Origin: MGIIb-Q1 sp964342465
Lineage (GTDB): Archaea; Thermoplasmatota; Poseidoniia; Poseidoniales; Thalassarchaeaceae
Assembly: GCA_964342465.1 (NCBI GenBank)
Contig: CAYFFQ010000002.1
Span: forward strand, 62,001 to 126,000
DNA: 64,000 nt
Direction of reading: 5' to 3'
Shown: piece by piece, positions 18,255 to 26,772 of the stretch
Position numbering within the stretch: the stretch's first letter is position 1
Layout of the letters: every line of letters begins with the position of its first letter
The notes under the pieces: generated by a model
Told to the model about the DNA's origin: nothing
The model's database searches: none
The model's input: the letters and a program-made list of their open reading frames with translations, nothing else
Position numbers and translations under genes: made by a program

Positions 18255-19049
18255 ATGGGGAAGAACCTGCCAATACCGCCCCCTGAGAGGTCTGCAGATT
18301 TTGTGGTCGTGCTCATTGAGCCGGAGAGTCAGGGAAATGTCGGTGCCGTTGCTCGCTCGATGAGAAATTTCGGATTCGGTGAACTGCGCATCATCGCTCG
18401 GAAGGGATATCGATTCGAGGATGAAGCACTCGCACGGTCTAAGCACGGCAAGAGTGTTTTGCTGGCGGCAGAGGTCTACTCAGATTGGCAATCCTGCATG
18501 GAAGACATATCATTGGTCATCGGCTCATCAGGTAAGAGAGAGTTGAATCAGAAGGTCTCTTTTCGTCATTTCATCATGCCTGAGGAACTGGCGGAGAGGA
18601 CGACAGGTCTGACGGGGAAAATCGCCATCGTTTTCGGGCGCGAAGGAGTCGGAATGACCACTGAGGAGTTACAACTGTGTGACATGTCTGTGACCATCCC
18701 CACTTGGGAGGGTTATCCCATCCTCAATCTCTCCCACGCCGTCACCATCATTCTCTACGAGATGCACCGCGCTCTCATGCGAGTCGGACTAGGTCGGCAG
18801 GAGGGTTTGCCGAGGACAGTGAAGGAAGAGCGATTGTTGGACCCTCAACTTCGGAGGATGATTCACACTTACAGCGACGATTTGGCAGGTGTACTCAATG
18901 TGCAGGAGCACAAACGAAGAGGCATTGCTGAGACTCTCAAGCGAGTCATCATGCGGGGGATGCCCCTCGATGATGAGGCCCATCGCATTCTTGGAGTGAT
19001 GAAGGAATCACGCGATGTGATGCGAGAACATTACGGAGAGGATGAGTAG
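18255..19049 (+). CDS. trmJ: TrmJ-type tRNA 2'-O-methyltransferase (SPOUT family)
   Basis: About 264 residues. It methylates the ribose 2'-OH of a tRNA residue (position 32 in known TrmJ proteins) with S-adenosylmethionine. SPOUT trefoil-knot motifs are present: VVLIEPESQGNVGAVARSMR, IVFGREGVGMT and IPTWEGYPILNLSHAV. A helical C-terminal extension is typical of TrmJ rather than TrmH. ATG 18255 is preceded by GGAGGAGTG; GTG 18249 also fits. The stop meets the convergent queD stop with no gap. Confidence 0.88.
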   Translation: MGKNLPIPPPERSADFVVVLIEPESQGNVGAVARSMRNFGFGELRIIARKGYRFEDEALARSKHGKSVLLAAEVYSDWQSCMEDISLVIGSSGKRELNQKVSFRHFIMPEELAERTTGLTGKIAIVFGREGVGMTTEELQLCDMSVTIPTWEGYPILNLSHAVTIILYEMHRALMRVGLGRQEGLPRTVKEERLLDPQLRRMIHTYSDDLAGVLNVQEHKRRGIAETLKRVIMRGMPLDDEAHRILGVMKESRDVMREHYGEDE

Positions 19050-19499
19050 TCAGGGGCGCCAGGTTGCCCACGATTTCGGGGTCTCTCTAACATGCATCGC
19101 CGCCAATCTAAGTCGATTCCCGTACGCTGTCTTGATGTGGGGCGCGACCTGTTGATAGGCCCACTGCGCCAAGTTCTCGGCCGTTGGAATGAATGGAACA
19201 ACCACGGTTCGATGTTCATTCCCCATCATGTTTAGGGCTTGGCGCGCCTCTTCATCTCCTTCGTAGACGATGAATGCATGGTCGACTATGTCATGTATCT
19301 TCTCGGTGAGGATTCTCGAAATGTCGGAGAAATCAATCAGCATTCCCTCCTCTGAGACACCTGACTGGGTCACAACATCTCCCTCCACTTCCGCTTCCCA
19401 CCGATACCTATGGCCGTGCATGTGGCGGCACTTACTCTTGTGGTTGGGCACTCGGTGACCGCTGTCACTTTCTACCCAGCGGCGGATGCTTGTAGTCAT
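19050..19499 (-). CDS. queD: QueD, 6-carboxytetrahydropterin synthase
   Basis: 149 residues. It makes 6-carboxytetrahydropterin from dihydroneopterin triphosphate, the second step to preQ0. The zinc histidines are seen in SGHRVPN and CRHMHGHRY, and the Cys in that same stretch is the catalytic Cys position. The middle LIDFSDISRIL and the late PTAENLAQWAY region match the 6-pyruvoyl-tetrahydropterin synthase family. It ends the folE-queE-queC-queD operon; its ATG overlaps the queC stop by four bases. Confidence 0.93.
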   Translation of the reverse strand: MTTSIRRWVESDSGHRVPNHKSKCRHMHGHRYRWEAEVEGDVVTQSGVSEEGMLIDFSDISRILTEKIHDIVDHAFIVYEGDEEARQALNMMGNEHRTVVVPFIPTAENLAQWAYQQVAPHIKTAYGNRLRLAAMHVRETPKSWATWRP

Positions 19500-20290
19500 G
19501 CTTTCATCTCCCTGAACCGCTTTTCAGTGGCGAGTGCATCAGCGAGAACCTCTTCCCACGGTCGCACATAAGGGACTGGGTCTATGCGCCCGATGGCGTG
19601 GAAAGCGAGTATTCGCTCGACATCTGCAGCAGAAGTCCCAGCAGACCTTCCCCTTTCGTCTGGATTGTATGATGTATTGGTGTTTGCGAAGACGGTATCA
19701 AAATCAAGGCCGAGTTTTTCGATGGATAGTTCCGCATCCCTGAGAATACCCTCTTTGTCATCATGAATATAGGGGAGAGTGAACTCAACTGAATCAGAAT
19801 CCCAGTTTCCTGCCTTGAAAGCATCTGCTAGGGCGTGGTAGAACTGAGGTCGGCAATCCGGATAGATTGCGTGGTCTCCAGAATGGACCCCCAATGCAAT
19901 CTCTACCTGTATTCCCTCTTTCACCGCTGTTGAAAGTGCGTGAGCATAGAGAATGGATGCGAAAATGGCATTGCGATTGGGAACGACGGTCAGTTTCATC
20001 TGCTCCTCTTCATAATGTCCGGTTGGAACTTCGACCCTTTCATCAGTCAAAGCTGAGTGAAGCGATGACATCGCTGAGGTCAAATCGATGAATGAGTGGG
20101 TGACATGATGTCCGTTCCGGGCAAGATAATTCAGATTTGCTTCAGCCCGTTGCAGTTCGATGTGGTGTTTCTGACCGTAGTCAAATGAGATTGTATGGAC
20201 TTCGTAACCTTCAGCCAGTAGGTGTAGAAGTAGTGAAGTGGAATCCATCCCACCAGAGAGAGCCATGACAGCACATTTCCTCATACTCAT
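19496..20290 (-). CDS. queC: QueC-family preQ0 synthase lacking the zinc cysteines
   Basis: 264 residues from ATG 20290. QueC converts 7-carboxy-7-deazaguanine to 7-cyano-7-deazaguanine (preQ0) with ATP and ammonia. The PP-loop SGGMDSTSLLLHLLAEGYEV and the SFDYGQKHHIEL motif are intact, as are the VPNRNAIFASI and HSGDHAIYPDCRPQF segments. The C-terminal zinc site of known QueC (Cys-x7-9-Cys-Gly-x-Cys-x2-Cys) is replaced: the aligned stretch reads TSYNPDERGRSAGTSAAD, with Ser, Ala, Ser and Asp at the Cys places. Operon context strongly supports QueC function despite this. A QatC-like relative is an alternative name, but no other Qat genes are near. Confidence 0.88.
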   Translation of the reverse strand: MSMRKCAVMALSGGMDSTSLLLHLLAEGYEVHTISFDYGQKHHIELQRAEANLNYLARNGHHVTHSFIDLTSAMSSLHSALTDERVEVPTGHYEEEQMKLTVVPNRNAIFASILYAHALSTAVKEGIQVEIALGVHSGDHAIYPDCRPQFYHALADAFKAGNWDSDSVEFTLPYIHDDKEGILRDAELSIEKLGLDFDTVFANTNTSYNPDERGRSAGTSAADVERILAFHAIGRIDPVPYVRPWEEVLADALATEKRFREMKA

Positions 20291-20310
20291 CACCCCTCGC
20301 CCAGTCGGCA

Positions 20311-21009
20311 TCAATCAACTCCCAGCCATTTGTGAGTTTGTAGGGAGAGGCACCAACCGCTGTTGTTCTTGACCATCTCAACCGTGGACCGGAAGTTCCT
20401 GCCGTTCCATTCCACCCCTCTCTCCTCATCATACAGCGGCTGTAGATAGTGGTGGGAAAATCCTTTCATCAGTTCTTCATACATCTCGAGTGGCTGGCCC
20501 AACCAGACGACTTTGAGTTCGTCACCCTCGAGTTGCCGAATTTTGACATTTGGGTAGATCTGGTCTTTTGGGGAGACACAAATCCAATTTACGACATCCT
20601 TGGGAACCTCAATCGTGCCGTTGGTTTCAAGCCATAATTCATACCCCATTGGTCTGAGAACTCTTGAAAGCGTCGTAAGGTCCTGTAATGCCGGCTCGCC
20701 GCCGGTGAGGACGATGCGATTGCAATCCCATGGAGCCAATTCCCTAATTATTCGGCGAAGAGTCAGGTTCTCCCACTCGGCGAAGTTCGTGTCACACCAT
20801 TCACAAGCGAGGTTGCATCCACCAAAACGGATGAAGACTGCCGCTGCACCAGAATGATACCCTTCTCCTTGGATTGAGTAGAACATCTCCACCACTGGGA
20901 ACTCCTGGTCAAGGGGGTCATCGGTGGTCACTCCTCTGGGGGGGAGAATGGATTCATCGATGATGGTTGCGAGTGGAAGGGCGGTCAGTTCAGGCGGCTG
21001 TTCTTTCAT
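20311..21009 (-). CDS. queE: QueE, 7-carboxy-7-deazaguanine synthase (radical SAM)
   Basis: 232 residues. It rearranges 6-carboxytetrahydropterin to 7-carboxy-7-deazaguanine. It opens with the family signature FYSIQGEGYHSG, then the radical SAM cluster CNLACEWC, and a later LTGGEPALQ motif. ATG 21009 follows AGGTGA; a GTG three codons upstream would also fit. It is separated from folE by five bases. Confidence 0.94.
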   Translation of the reverse strand: MKEQPPELTALPLATIIDESILPPRGVTTDDPLDQEFPVVEMFYSIQGEGYHSGAAAVFIRFGGCNLACEWCDTNFAEWENLTLRRIIRELAPWDCNRIVLTGGEPALQDLTTLSRVLRPMGYELWLETNGTIEVPKDVVNWICVSPKDQIYPNVKIRQLEGDELKVVWLGQPLEMYEELMKGFSHHYLQPLYDEERGVEWNGRNFRSTVEMVKNNSGWCLSLQTHKWLGVD

Positions 21010-21014
21010 CGACT

Positions 21015-21599
21015 TCACCTAGACAGCGGCGCACTCCTGATTAGTTGCATCAACTCTGTGCGAGCATCTGACCTGTCGAAAAAGACACCTCGCATCTGCG
21101 AGGTGGTCATAATCGAGTTCTGTTTCTTCACACCGCGGCACTGCATACAGCCATGAGCTGCCTCGAGGATGACAGCGCAACCCAACGGCCGCAGGTGTTT
21201 CTCTAAGTCATCAGCAATGCTCTTGGTTATTCGTTCCTGATTTTGTAGTCGGCGCGAATGCATTTCGATAATTCGCGCCAATTTGCTGATCCCAACAATT
21301 CGGTCAGTCGGAATGTATGCAACATGCCCCCTGCCACTGAATGGTTGGAGATGATGTTCACAGGTGGAATGAAATTCGATGTCACGCAGAAGAACGATTC
21401 CATCGTATCCTTCGGCGTTGAAAGTGGCATCGAGAACTTCAGCAGCCTCTTGGTTATAGCCGGAGAATATCTCCTCGAAGGAGTCAATCACTCTTCTCGG
21501 AGTACTCACAAGCCCCTCTCTGAGGTCACCGTTCGCCCCTTCTATGAAGCGGACGAGGGTATCCACCGCTCTCTCTGCTTCGCTTCTTGCAACCATCAT
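21015..21599 (-). CDS. folE: GTP cyclohydrolase I (type IA)
   Basis: 194 residues, turning GTP into dihydroneopterin triphosphate, the entry step to preQ0 (and to pterins). The zinc site is seen in STCEHHLQPF and GCMQCRG; ISKLARIIEMHSRR and QERITKSIADDL are family blocks. Being first in the queE-queC-queD operon suggests its main use is archaeosine or another deazaguanine. Its start ATG overlaps the stop of the RHH gene, so the two are co-translated. tgtA is not in this window. Confidence 0.95.
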   Translation of the reverse strand: MMVARSEAERAVDTLVRFIEGANGDLREGLVSTPRRVIDSFEEIFSGYNQEAAEVLDATFNAEGYDGIVLLRDIEFHSTCEHHLQPFSGRGHVAYIPTDRIVGISKLARIIEMHSRRLQNQERITKSIADDLEKHLRPLGCAVILEAAHGCMQCRGVKKQNSIMTTSQMRGVFFDRSDARTELMQLIRSAPLSR

Positions 21600-21796
21600 T
21601 CATCACCATTGATGCGACCGTGCCTCTCATCAATCTCATCGAGTTGGTCCAACAATTTCCTACACGCAGTTCTGACTGCATCTGCAAGACTGACGAACTT
21701 CCTGTGGTCGCCGACATGCCTTTTCAGGTCGTCTAAAAGTTCGCTGGGCATATCGAGACTGATTTTCGGCATTGGTTTCGGCGGGTGTCGGCCCAT
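21596..21796 (-). CDS. Ribbon-helix-helix regulator leading the preQ0 operon
   Basis: 66 residues. An N-terminal strand KISLDMPSEL is followed by two helices (LLDDLKRHV and SLADAVRTACRKLLDQL), the CopG/RHH DNA-binding fold. The stop overlaps the folE start. Position as the first gene, with three spaced boxes right at its start codon, suggests it represses its own operon. The ligand, if any, is unknown; preQ0 is an obvious guess. A second Met nine codons in could be the start. Confidence 0.8.
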   Translation of the reverse strand: MGRHPPKPMPKISLDMPSELLDDLKRHVGDHRKFVSLADAVRTACRKLLDQLDEIDERHGRINGDE

Positions 21797-21800
21797 TGAT

Positions 21801-21830
21801 AAGTATTACTATAGTATTATCCAAGTATTA
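21801..21830 (-). promoter_or_regulatory. Three 11-bp-spaced boxes: candidate RHH operator over the preQ0 promoter
   Basis: The sequence WAGTATTA occurs three times, at 21801, 21812 and 21823, exactly 11 bp apart (TAATACTW on the coding strand). A 10-bp palindrome TACTATAGTA (21807-21816) bridges the first two boxes. The array ends four bases from the ATG of the RHH gene and fills the 45-bp gap to the upstream gene's stop, so it must overlap the promoter. Same-face boxes one helical turn apart fit cooperative RHH dimers. Confidence 0.7.
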
Positions 21831-21841
21831 GTCAGGGCGAC

Positions 21842-23095
21842 TCATGAGATACTCTCGACCAAGTCTTCCCTGTTGAACTGCCGTGAGGCCCAAGCCACTG
21901 CCAATAGGGTGTAAAGCAGGCTCGTCGAGACCCAGATGAGGATGTGCAGAGGTTCTTCCACCCCGAGCAGAGCCTCTCTCATGGCGAGGCAGATATTCAG
22001 GACGGGGGCGGCAAACCACCACAACTCAATACCCTCGAGATTGACGAAGAGAGCGAACATAGGTGGGGCGATGAATGCCAGCATAAGTGGGGCGAGGGTC
22101 GTGCCAGCCTCTTTGACCGAATGGGCGCGTACGGCGAGTGCGAGTTCTATGGCTACGACAGATATGGCATACAACAGAATTGCCAGCAGAAGCGCACCGA
22201 TTGCAGTAATTGTCAAATCCGGAAGGGAGAATATTCCACTTGGGAACAGTAGCAGGAAGCCGAAAATCAGCCACAAACTCTGGAATGAGACGACGACCAA
22301 TACGATGATGACCACCGCCAGCCATTTCCCAAACAGGAGTTCAAAGCGGCTGGCCGAAGTCGAGAGGAGAGATTCCATCGTTCCTCGCTCCCTCTCACCT
22401 GCGGTCATATCTATCGCTGGCTGCATGGCGAATGATGCCACCCACAGTGCGACCATCAGGGGTATCATCATAGAAAGGGTGAATCCGGTGAATTCGGAAG
22501 CGGTGGCAACATCGGCATCCGCTGGCGCACCAGACCAACTGATAGGGTCAACCGCTTCTTCATAGGTCAGACCGGTGACCGCCAAGTTTCGGTTGATGAC
22601 CTCAGATTCCCAACCTGAGATTCCATCCTTCAAGCGGTTGGAAGCCTCCCGTGACCTCTCGTTGGTAGAATCATAAAGAACAGCATATTCCCACGATTCG
22701 GTGCTGTTGGTCTGCGTCGGTGACAATCTTAAAATTGCATGTAAATCTCCATTTCGCACCCCCTCCCGCAACCGTTTTCCGTCCTCGCCTGGGTTTGAAA
22801 GGTCACTCTCGTCACCGAGTTTTTCGACAATAAAGGTGATGTTGCTGCCATTGAATTGGTGTGTGAGTCCTTCAGGTACACTCTCACCCTCAACGACCTC
22901 CACCAAGACGGTCAGACTCACCGACTCAAGTTCGTTGATTTCTCCGGCGAGAAAGAGGGGAAGTGCCACGAAAATGATGGGTAAGAGGATGAGTGGGACT
23001 ACGAGCATGGCGACAATTGTACGCCAATCTCGTATTACCTCCAACACCTCCTTGTGTGCGACAGTGAAACAGACCTTGAGCGAATGACGGGCCAT
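21842..23095 (-). CDS. ABC-2 type transporter permease (NatB-like)
   Basis: About 417 residues with an N-terminal span (IVAMLVVPLILLPIIFVALP), a large outside loop of about 170 residues, then five or so spans (for example ILLYAISVVAIELALAVRA). This is the ABC-2/NatB layout, an exporter permease. It pairs with the ATPase encoded just upstream: the ATG here overlaps that gene's stop (TGATG). The substrate is unknown; Na+ export is the role of the named family only. Confidence 0.85.
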   Translation of the reverse strand: MARHSLKVCFTVAHKEVLEVIRDWRTIVAMLVVPLILLPIIFVALPLFLAGEINELESVSLTVLVEVVEGESVPEGLTHQFNGSNITFIVEKLGDESDLSNPGEDGKRLREGVRNGDLHAILRLSPTQTNSTESWEYAVLYDSTNERSREASNRLKDGISGWESEVINRNLAVTGLTYEEAVDPISWSGAPADADVATASEFTGFTLSMMIPLMVALWVASFAMQPAIDMTAGERERGTMESLLSTSASRFELLFGKWLAVVIIVLVVVSFQSLWLIFGFLLLFPSGIFSLPDLTITAIGALLLAILLYAISVVAIELALAVRAHSVKEAGTTLAPLMLAFIAPPMFALFVNLEGIELWWFAAPVLNICLAMREALLGVEEPLHILIWVSTSLLYTLLAVAWASRQFNREDLVESIS

Positions 23096-23946
23096 CACTC
23101 TTCCTCCTCAACTTGGCCTTGTCGCAACCGTCTTCGGAAGATATTCATCGTTGTAAGAGAGAGCCATTTCTGTTGGAACCAACCCTCTTCATCACCATCA
23201 TTTACCTCCCTGCTCGCATCAGGTGTCAAGGCAACATAGGCATCTTCAAGAGTATGGGTGGCGGTCAACTCCATCAGTTGCACGGGGCTTCCGTCTGCCC
23301 TGAGTGTCCCATTGTGGATGACTACGATTCGGTCACATACCTTTTCTGCTTCAGCAAGGTGATGGGTGCTGTAGATTACCGTCCGCCCCTGGTCTCGCAA
23401 CATTCCCACGAGTTCTCTCACCTTCCTCGCGCTGGTCACATCCAAACCGGCAGTCGGCTCATCAAGGAGGAGTAATTCTGGGTCGTGTGCAAGGGCGCGT
23501 AGAAGAACGGTTTTCTGACGCATTCCACGACTGAATCCTCGGGTAGCGCGGTGAAGTGCATCTTCGATGTCCAAGACTTTGGCGATTCTCAAAGTTCGAT
23601 TCCACGCCTGAATGTCGGGTATTCCGGCGATTCGTGAGTGATAACGGATGTTTTCCCATGCCGTGAGACGATGATAGAGACCGGATGCTTCTGGAACCAC
23701 CCCCAATCTCTCCCTCACCGTGTCTACGGGTTTTTCATGGCCGTTCTTGGTGATGTGGACGACTTCGCCGTCGGTTGGGCGATAGAGTCCACAGAGTAGG
23801 CGTAGAAGGGTGGTTTTCCCTGCTCCATTCCCACCGACCAATCCAACAACGTCACCGCGGTTGAAATCCAAGGAGATGTTGGTCAATGCGGTGATTTCTC
23901 CGAAATTCTTGCTGACGGTGCGAACTGAGAGAAGGGTGTTGGGCAT
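23095..23946 (-). CDS. ABC transporter ATPase (NatA-like)
   Basis: 283 residues from ATG 23946. Walker A is GGNGAGKTTLL, the signature is FSRGMRQKT, and Walker B is LLLLDEPTAGLD, with the switch His in STHHLAEAEKV. It energises the permease encoded next. Upstream in-frame TTG 23967 and GTG 23958 are possible but would crowd or overlap the preceding gene. Confidence 0.92.
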   Translation of the reverse strand: MPNTLLSVRTVSKNFGEITALTNISLDFNRGDVVGLVGGNGAGKTTLLRLLCGLYRPTDGEVVHITKNGHEKPVDTVRERLGVVPEASGLYHRLTAWENIRYHSRIAGIPDIQAWNRTLRIAKVLDIEDALHRATRGFSRGMRQKTVLLRALAHDPELLLLDEPTAGLDVTSARKVRELVGMLRDQGRTVIYSTHHLAEAEKVCDRIVVIHNGTLRADGSPVQLMELTATHTLEDAYVALTPDASREVNDGDEEGWFQQKWLSLTTMNIFRRRLRQGQVEEEE

Positions 23947-23954
23947 GGTTGAAA

Positions 23955-24257
23955 TCACCGGCGGCAAAGGGCCACTGCTGCACCCAAGGCGGGGTGTGCT
24001 TCATCAATTCTGCCCGCCCTATCATGTAGTTGTCTGAGGTGGTCGCGCACTTCCTCATCAGAAATGCCGAGGTCGAGAAGGTTTGCCAACATCGACAGAC
24101 CACCTTCGATGGCGCCCGCATCGAGGTATGAATCGTTGGAGATGACTCCATTCACCCGCAGGTTTTCGAGGGCGTTTTGAAGGAACTCCACCTCAACCCT
24201 AACCGTTTCCGCATTCAGATTGTGGGTCGCCATCAGGTGCTCAATGCAGTTCTGCAT
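23955..24257 (-). CDS. Small helical protein of unknown function
   Basis: About 100 residues, nearly all predicted helical (VEVEFLQNALENLRVNGV, LSMLANLLDLGISDEEV). No known domain recognised. ATG 24257 is preferred; the frame is open further and ATG 24233 is also possible. A TTTTTTATCC box near 24310-24320 on this strand could be its promoter. It is seven bases or so ahead of the ABC ATPase and probably cotranscribed. Confidence 0.6.
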   Translation of the reverse strand: MQNCIEHLMATHNLNAETVRVEVEFLQNALENLRVNGVISNDSYLDAGAIEGGLSMLANLLDLGISDEEVRDHLRQLHDRAGRIDEAHPALGAAVALCRR

Positions 24258-24372
24258 GGAGCGCCGACCGTGAGGTTGGTTTTGACGGTTCCCGTGGCGG
24301 AGATACAATGGATAAAAAAGGTGGGCTCGCATTTATCCGCATCTACATTGATTATATTGTGGCGTATCCTCT

Positions 24373-24616
24373 TTGATACACCTGCGCACAGGTTGAGTGG
24401 ATGGGACTCTGTCCGGCATCGACCCCTGCCACGTTGATACACCTGCGCACAGGTTGAGTGGATGGGACTCTGTCCAGCATCGACCCCTGCCACGTTGATT
24501 CACCTGCGCACACATTGGAGGGGTGGGACTCTGACCTGCATCGCCCCCTGCCACATTGATTCACCTGCGCACAGGTTGGAGGGTGGGACTCAGACCGGCA
24601 TCGAGCCCCGAGCCAT
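24373..24616. repeat. Four 61-bp tandem repeats in an intergenic region
   Basis: Units begin at 24373, 24434, 24495 and 24556, each exactly 61 bp, starting TTGATNCACCTGCGCAC. Units 1 and 2 are nearly identical and 3 and 4 more diverged. Most units contain the hairpin ACCTG-CGCA-CAGGT. Because 61 is not a multiple of 3, the frames through it shift at every unit, so it is not coding. Confidence 0.95.
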
Positions 24617-24730
24617 CTGAAGGAGCAGAGGTGAGATGGGTGAGCGAGGCTAGTTCGCACCGATTGGCAGCACTAGATTACGAGCAGAGGCGAGACCTTA
24701 CTCTCGTTGGTATGAATCACACCACCAATT

Positions 24731-25135
24731 TCATTTTTCAACCAATTCTACCAGCACACCGCCAGTGGATTTTGGGTGAACGAAGGCAATCTTGCTACCA
24801 TGAGCACCACTCTTCGGTGTCGAATCAATCATCTCAACGCCCGCTGAGGTCAATTTGGTTATCGTTTGGACGAGGTCATCGACTTCAAAGGCGAGTTGTT
24901 GAACGCCGGCACCACGCTTTTCGATGAATCGACCGATCGGAGTTTCAGGAGCAGTCGCCTCTAAGAGTTCGATTTGCGGTGGCTCACCCCTATGTAGTGG
25001 GAGAAAGAGCAACTTCACACCCTGTTCATCATTCGTCTCAACCTCTCCCGTAGCACTCAATCCCATCAATTCCCAGAACCTTCTACCAGATTCGATGTCA
25101 TGCACAGCGATGCCTATGTGGTCCAGTCTCACCAT
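24731..25135 (-). CDS. mce: Methylmalonyl-CoA epimerase
   Basis: 134 residues, one vicinal-oxygen-chelate fold unit pair. It interconverts (R)- and (S)-methylmalonyl-CoA. The metal ligands of the family are placed in LDHIGIAVHD (His), PQIELLEA (Glu), GVQQLAFEVDD (usually His; here the region reads VQQLAF, so one ligand may be Gln) and GVLVELVEK (Glu). It directly follows the mutase gene (4-base gap), as in propionate or 3-hydroxypropionate-type pathways. Confidence 0.9.
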   Translation of the reverse strand: MVRLDHIGIAVHDIESGRRFWELMGLSATGEVETNDEQGVKLLFLPLHRGEPPQIELLEATAPETPIGRFIEKRGAGVQQLAFEVDDLVQTITKLTSAGVEMIDSTPKSGAHGSKIAFVHPKSTGGVLVELVEK

Positions 25136-25139
25136 ATCT

Positions 25140-26735
25140 TCACACTCCGCTGACAGCCCGATAAGTGCCGAAGACCTCTCTCAGATTATCGCATATCTCC
25201 TGCAATGTGCATTCCGCCTTGACCGCAGCGACAATTGCTTCCATGGTATTGCCCCCCCCATCTGCGGCGACCTTCAGTTCAGAAAGGGCGAGTCCAACCT
25301 TGTGGGGATTCCTTGAATTTCGCAACACTTGTAATCCCTCTACCTTCATCGCTTGCAGGTCGGGGTCAATCGTCTGTCCACCATCAGGTCTATCCTCCTC
25401 TGCTTCAATAGCGTGGTTGACGCCGACCACCTTGGTTTCAAGATTATCCTGATTCATCTGTTCAGCCCATGCAGATTCATGGAGGCGGCGCTGTTGAAAA
25501 CCCTCTTCAATCGCTTGTAATGCACCACCCTTGCGGTCAATCTCCTCTATCAGAGCCAACGACCTTGCATACATCTCATCGGTGAGTTGCTCAACATACC
25601 ACGAACCTCCGAGCGGGTCTACGACATCCCTCACCCCGGTCTCCTCAGCGAGAATCTGTTGTGTTCTGAGAGCTATCGTGGCAGACTTGTCAGTGGGAAG
25701 ACCAATCGCTTCATCGTAGGAATTGGTGTGGAGGGATTGAGTGCCACCGAGGACGGACGACAGTGCTTGATATGATACTCTGACTATGTTGTTCAATGGC
25801 TGTTGGGCGGTCAATGTGACACCAGCAGTCTGGGTGTGAAATCTCAATTTGCAAGACCTTTCATTTCGAGGTGAGAATCTCTCTTTCATCAGGTCATGCC
25901 AGAGCCTTCGGGCGGCCCTGAATTTGGCGACCTCTTCAAAGAAATCATTGTGACAACCGAAGAAGAAGGAGAGCCGCGGAGCGAAATCATCAACATCCAA
26001 TCCACTATCTACTGTCGCTTGAACATAAGCAATCGCGTTGGCCAGTGTGAACGCCAATTCCTCAATCGCAGTCGCACCCGCCTCTCTGATATGATACCCA
26101 GATATACTGATGGTGTTCCATTTGGGTGTGTTGTCTCTACACCATGAAATGGCATCTGTAATCAGTCTCATTGAAGGCTCAGGTGGGAAAATATATGTTC
26201 CTCTAGCGATGTATTCCTTGAGAATATCGTTCTGAATAGTCCCTTTCAATTCGACCGGTGGAACTCCCCTCTCCTCTGCGACGGCGACATACATAGCTAG
26301 GAGTACCGCAGCGGGAGCATTGATGGTCATCGAAGTAGAGACGCATCTAAGGTCAATGCCATCGAACAGTTCTCTCATGTCATGTATTGAATCAATGGCG
26401 ACTCCTACTCGCCCAACCTCTCCTATCGACATGGCATCGTCTGAATCGAGACCGAGTTGAGTTGGCAGGTCAAAAGCGACTGAGAGGCCGGTCTGACCCT
26501 TCTCAAGAAGTTGGTGGAATCTCCTGTTCGTCTCTTTGGCGCTGCTGAATCCAGCGTACTGCCGCATCGTCCAAACCTTACCCCTGTACATTGAGGAGTG
26601 GACGCCACGTGTGTATGGTGGCAAGCCGGGAAGTTCAGGGTCCTGCTGTCCATCCACACAAGGAAGGGGTATCTCCGGAATGGGGATGCCAGCGCGAGTT
26701 TTTTTCGTCGAGTCATCACCCGCCAATCCATTCAC
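25140..26735 (-). CDS. mcmA1: Methylmalonyl-CoA mutase, large (substrate-binding) subunit
   Basis: 531 residues, the substrate TIM-barrel half only; the B12-binding small subunit must be encoded elsewhere. Motifs: TRGVHSSMYRGKVWTMRQYA, FDLPTQLGLDSDD, the TMTINAPA-type stretch SMTINAPAAVLLAMYVA, and DPLGGSWYVE. It rearranges methylmalonyl-CoA and succinyl-CoA. The start is GTG 26735. Split subunits are common in archaea. Confidence 0.95.
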   Translation of the reverse strand: MNGLAGDDSTKKTRAGIPIPEIPLPCVDGQQDPELPGLPPYTRGVHSSMYRGKVWTMRQYAGFSSAKETNRRFHQLLEKGQTGLSVAFDLPTQLGLDSDDAMSIGEVGRVGVAIDSIHDMRELFDGIDLRCVSTSMTINAPAAVLLAMYVAVAEERGVPPVELKGTIQNDILKEYIARGTYIFPPEPSMRLITDAISWCRDNTPKWNTISISGYHIREAGATAIEELAFTLANAIAYVQATVDSGLDVDDFAPRLSFFFGCHNDFFEEVAKFRAARRLWHDLMKERFSPRNERSCKLRFHTQTAGVTLTAQQPLNNIVRVSYQALSSVLGGTQSLHTNSYDEAIGLPTDKSATIALRTQQILAEETGVRDVVDPLGGSWYVEQLTDEMYARSLALIEEIDRKGGALQAIEEGFQQRRLHESAWAEQMNQDNLETKVVGVNHAIEAEEDRPDGGQTIDPDLQAMKVEGLQVLRNSRNPHKVGLALSELKVAADGGGNTMEAIVAAVKAECTLQEICDNLREVFGTYRAVSGV

Positions 26736-26772
26736 CTGTGGTGGCGAAGAGGAGTCAAGTCATTATTGTTGG

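Noticed and set aside
24233..24660. Several leftward open frames with Cys/His repeats across the 24.4-kb array
   Set aside because: They are the same DNA read in three frames because 61 is not divisible by three; no start signals or conserved-looking product.
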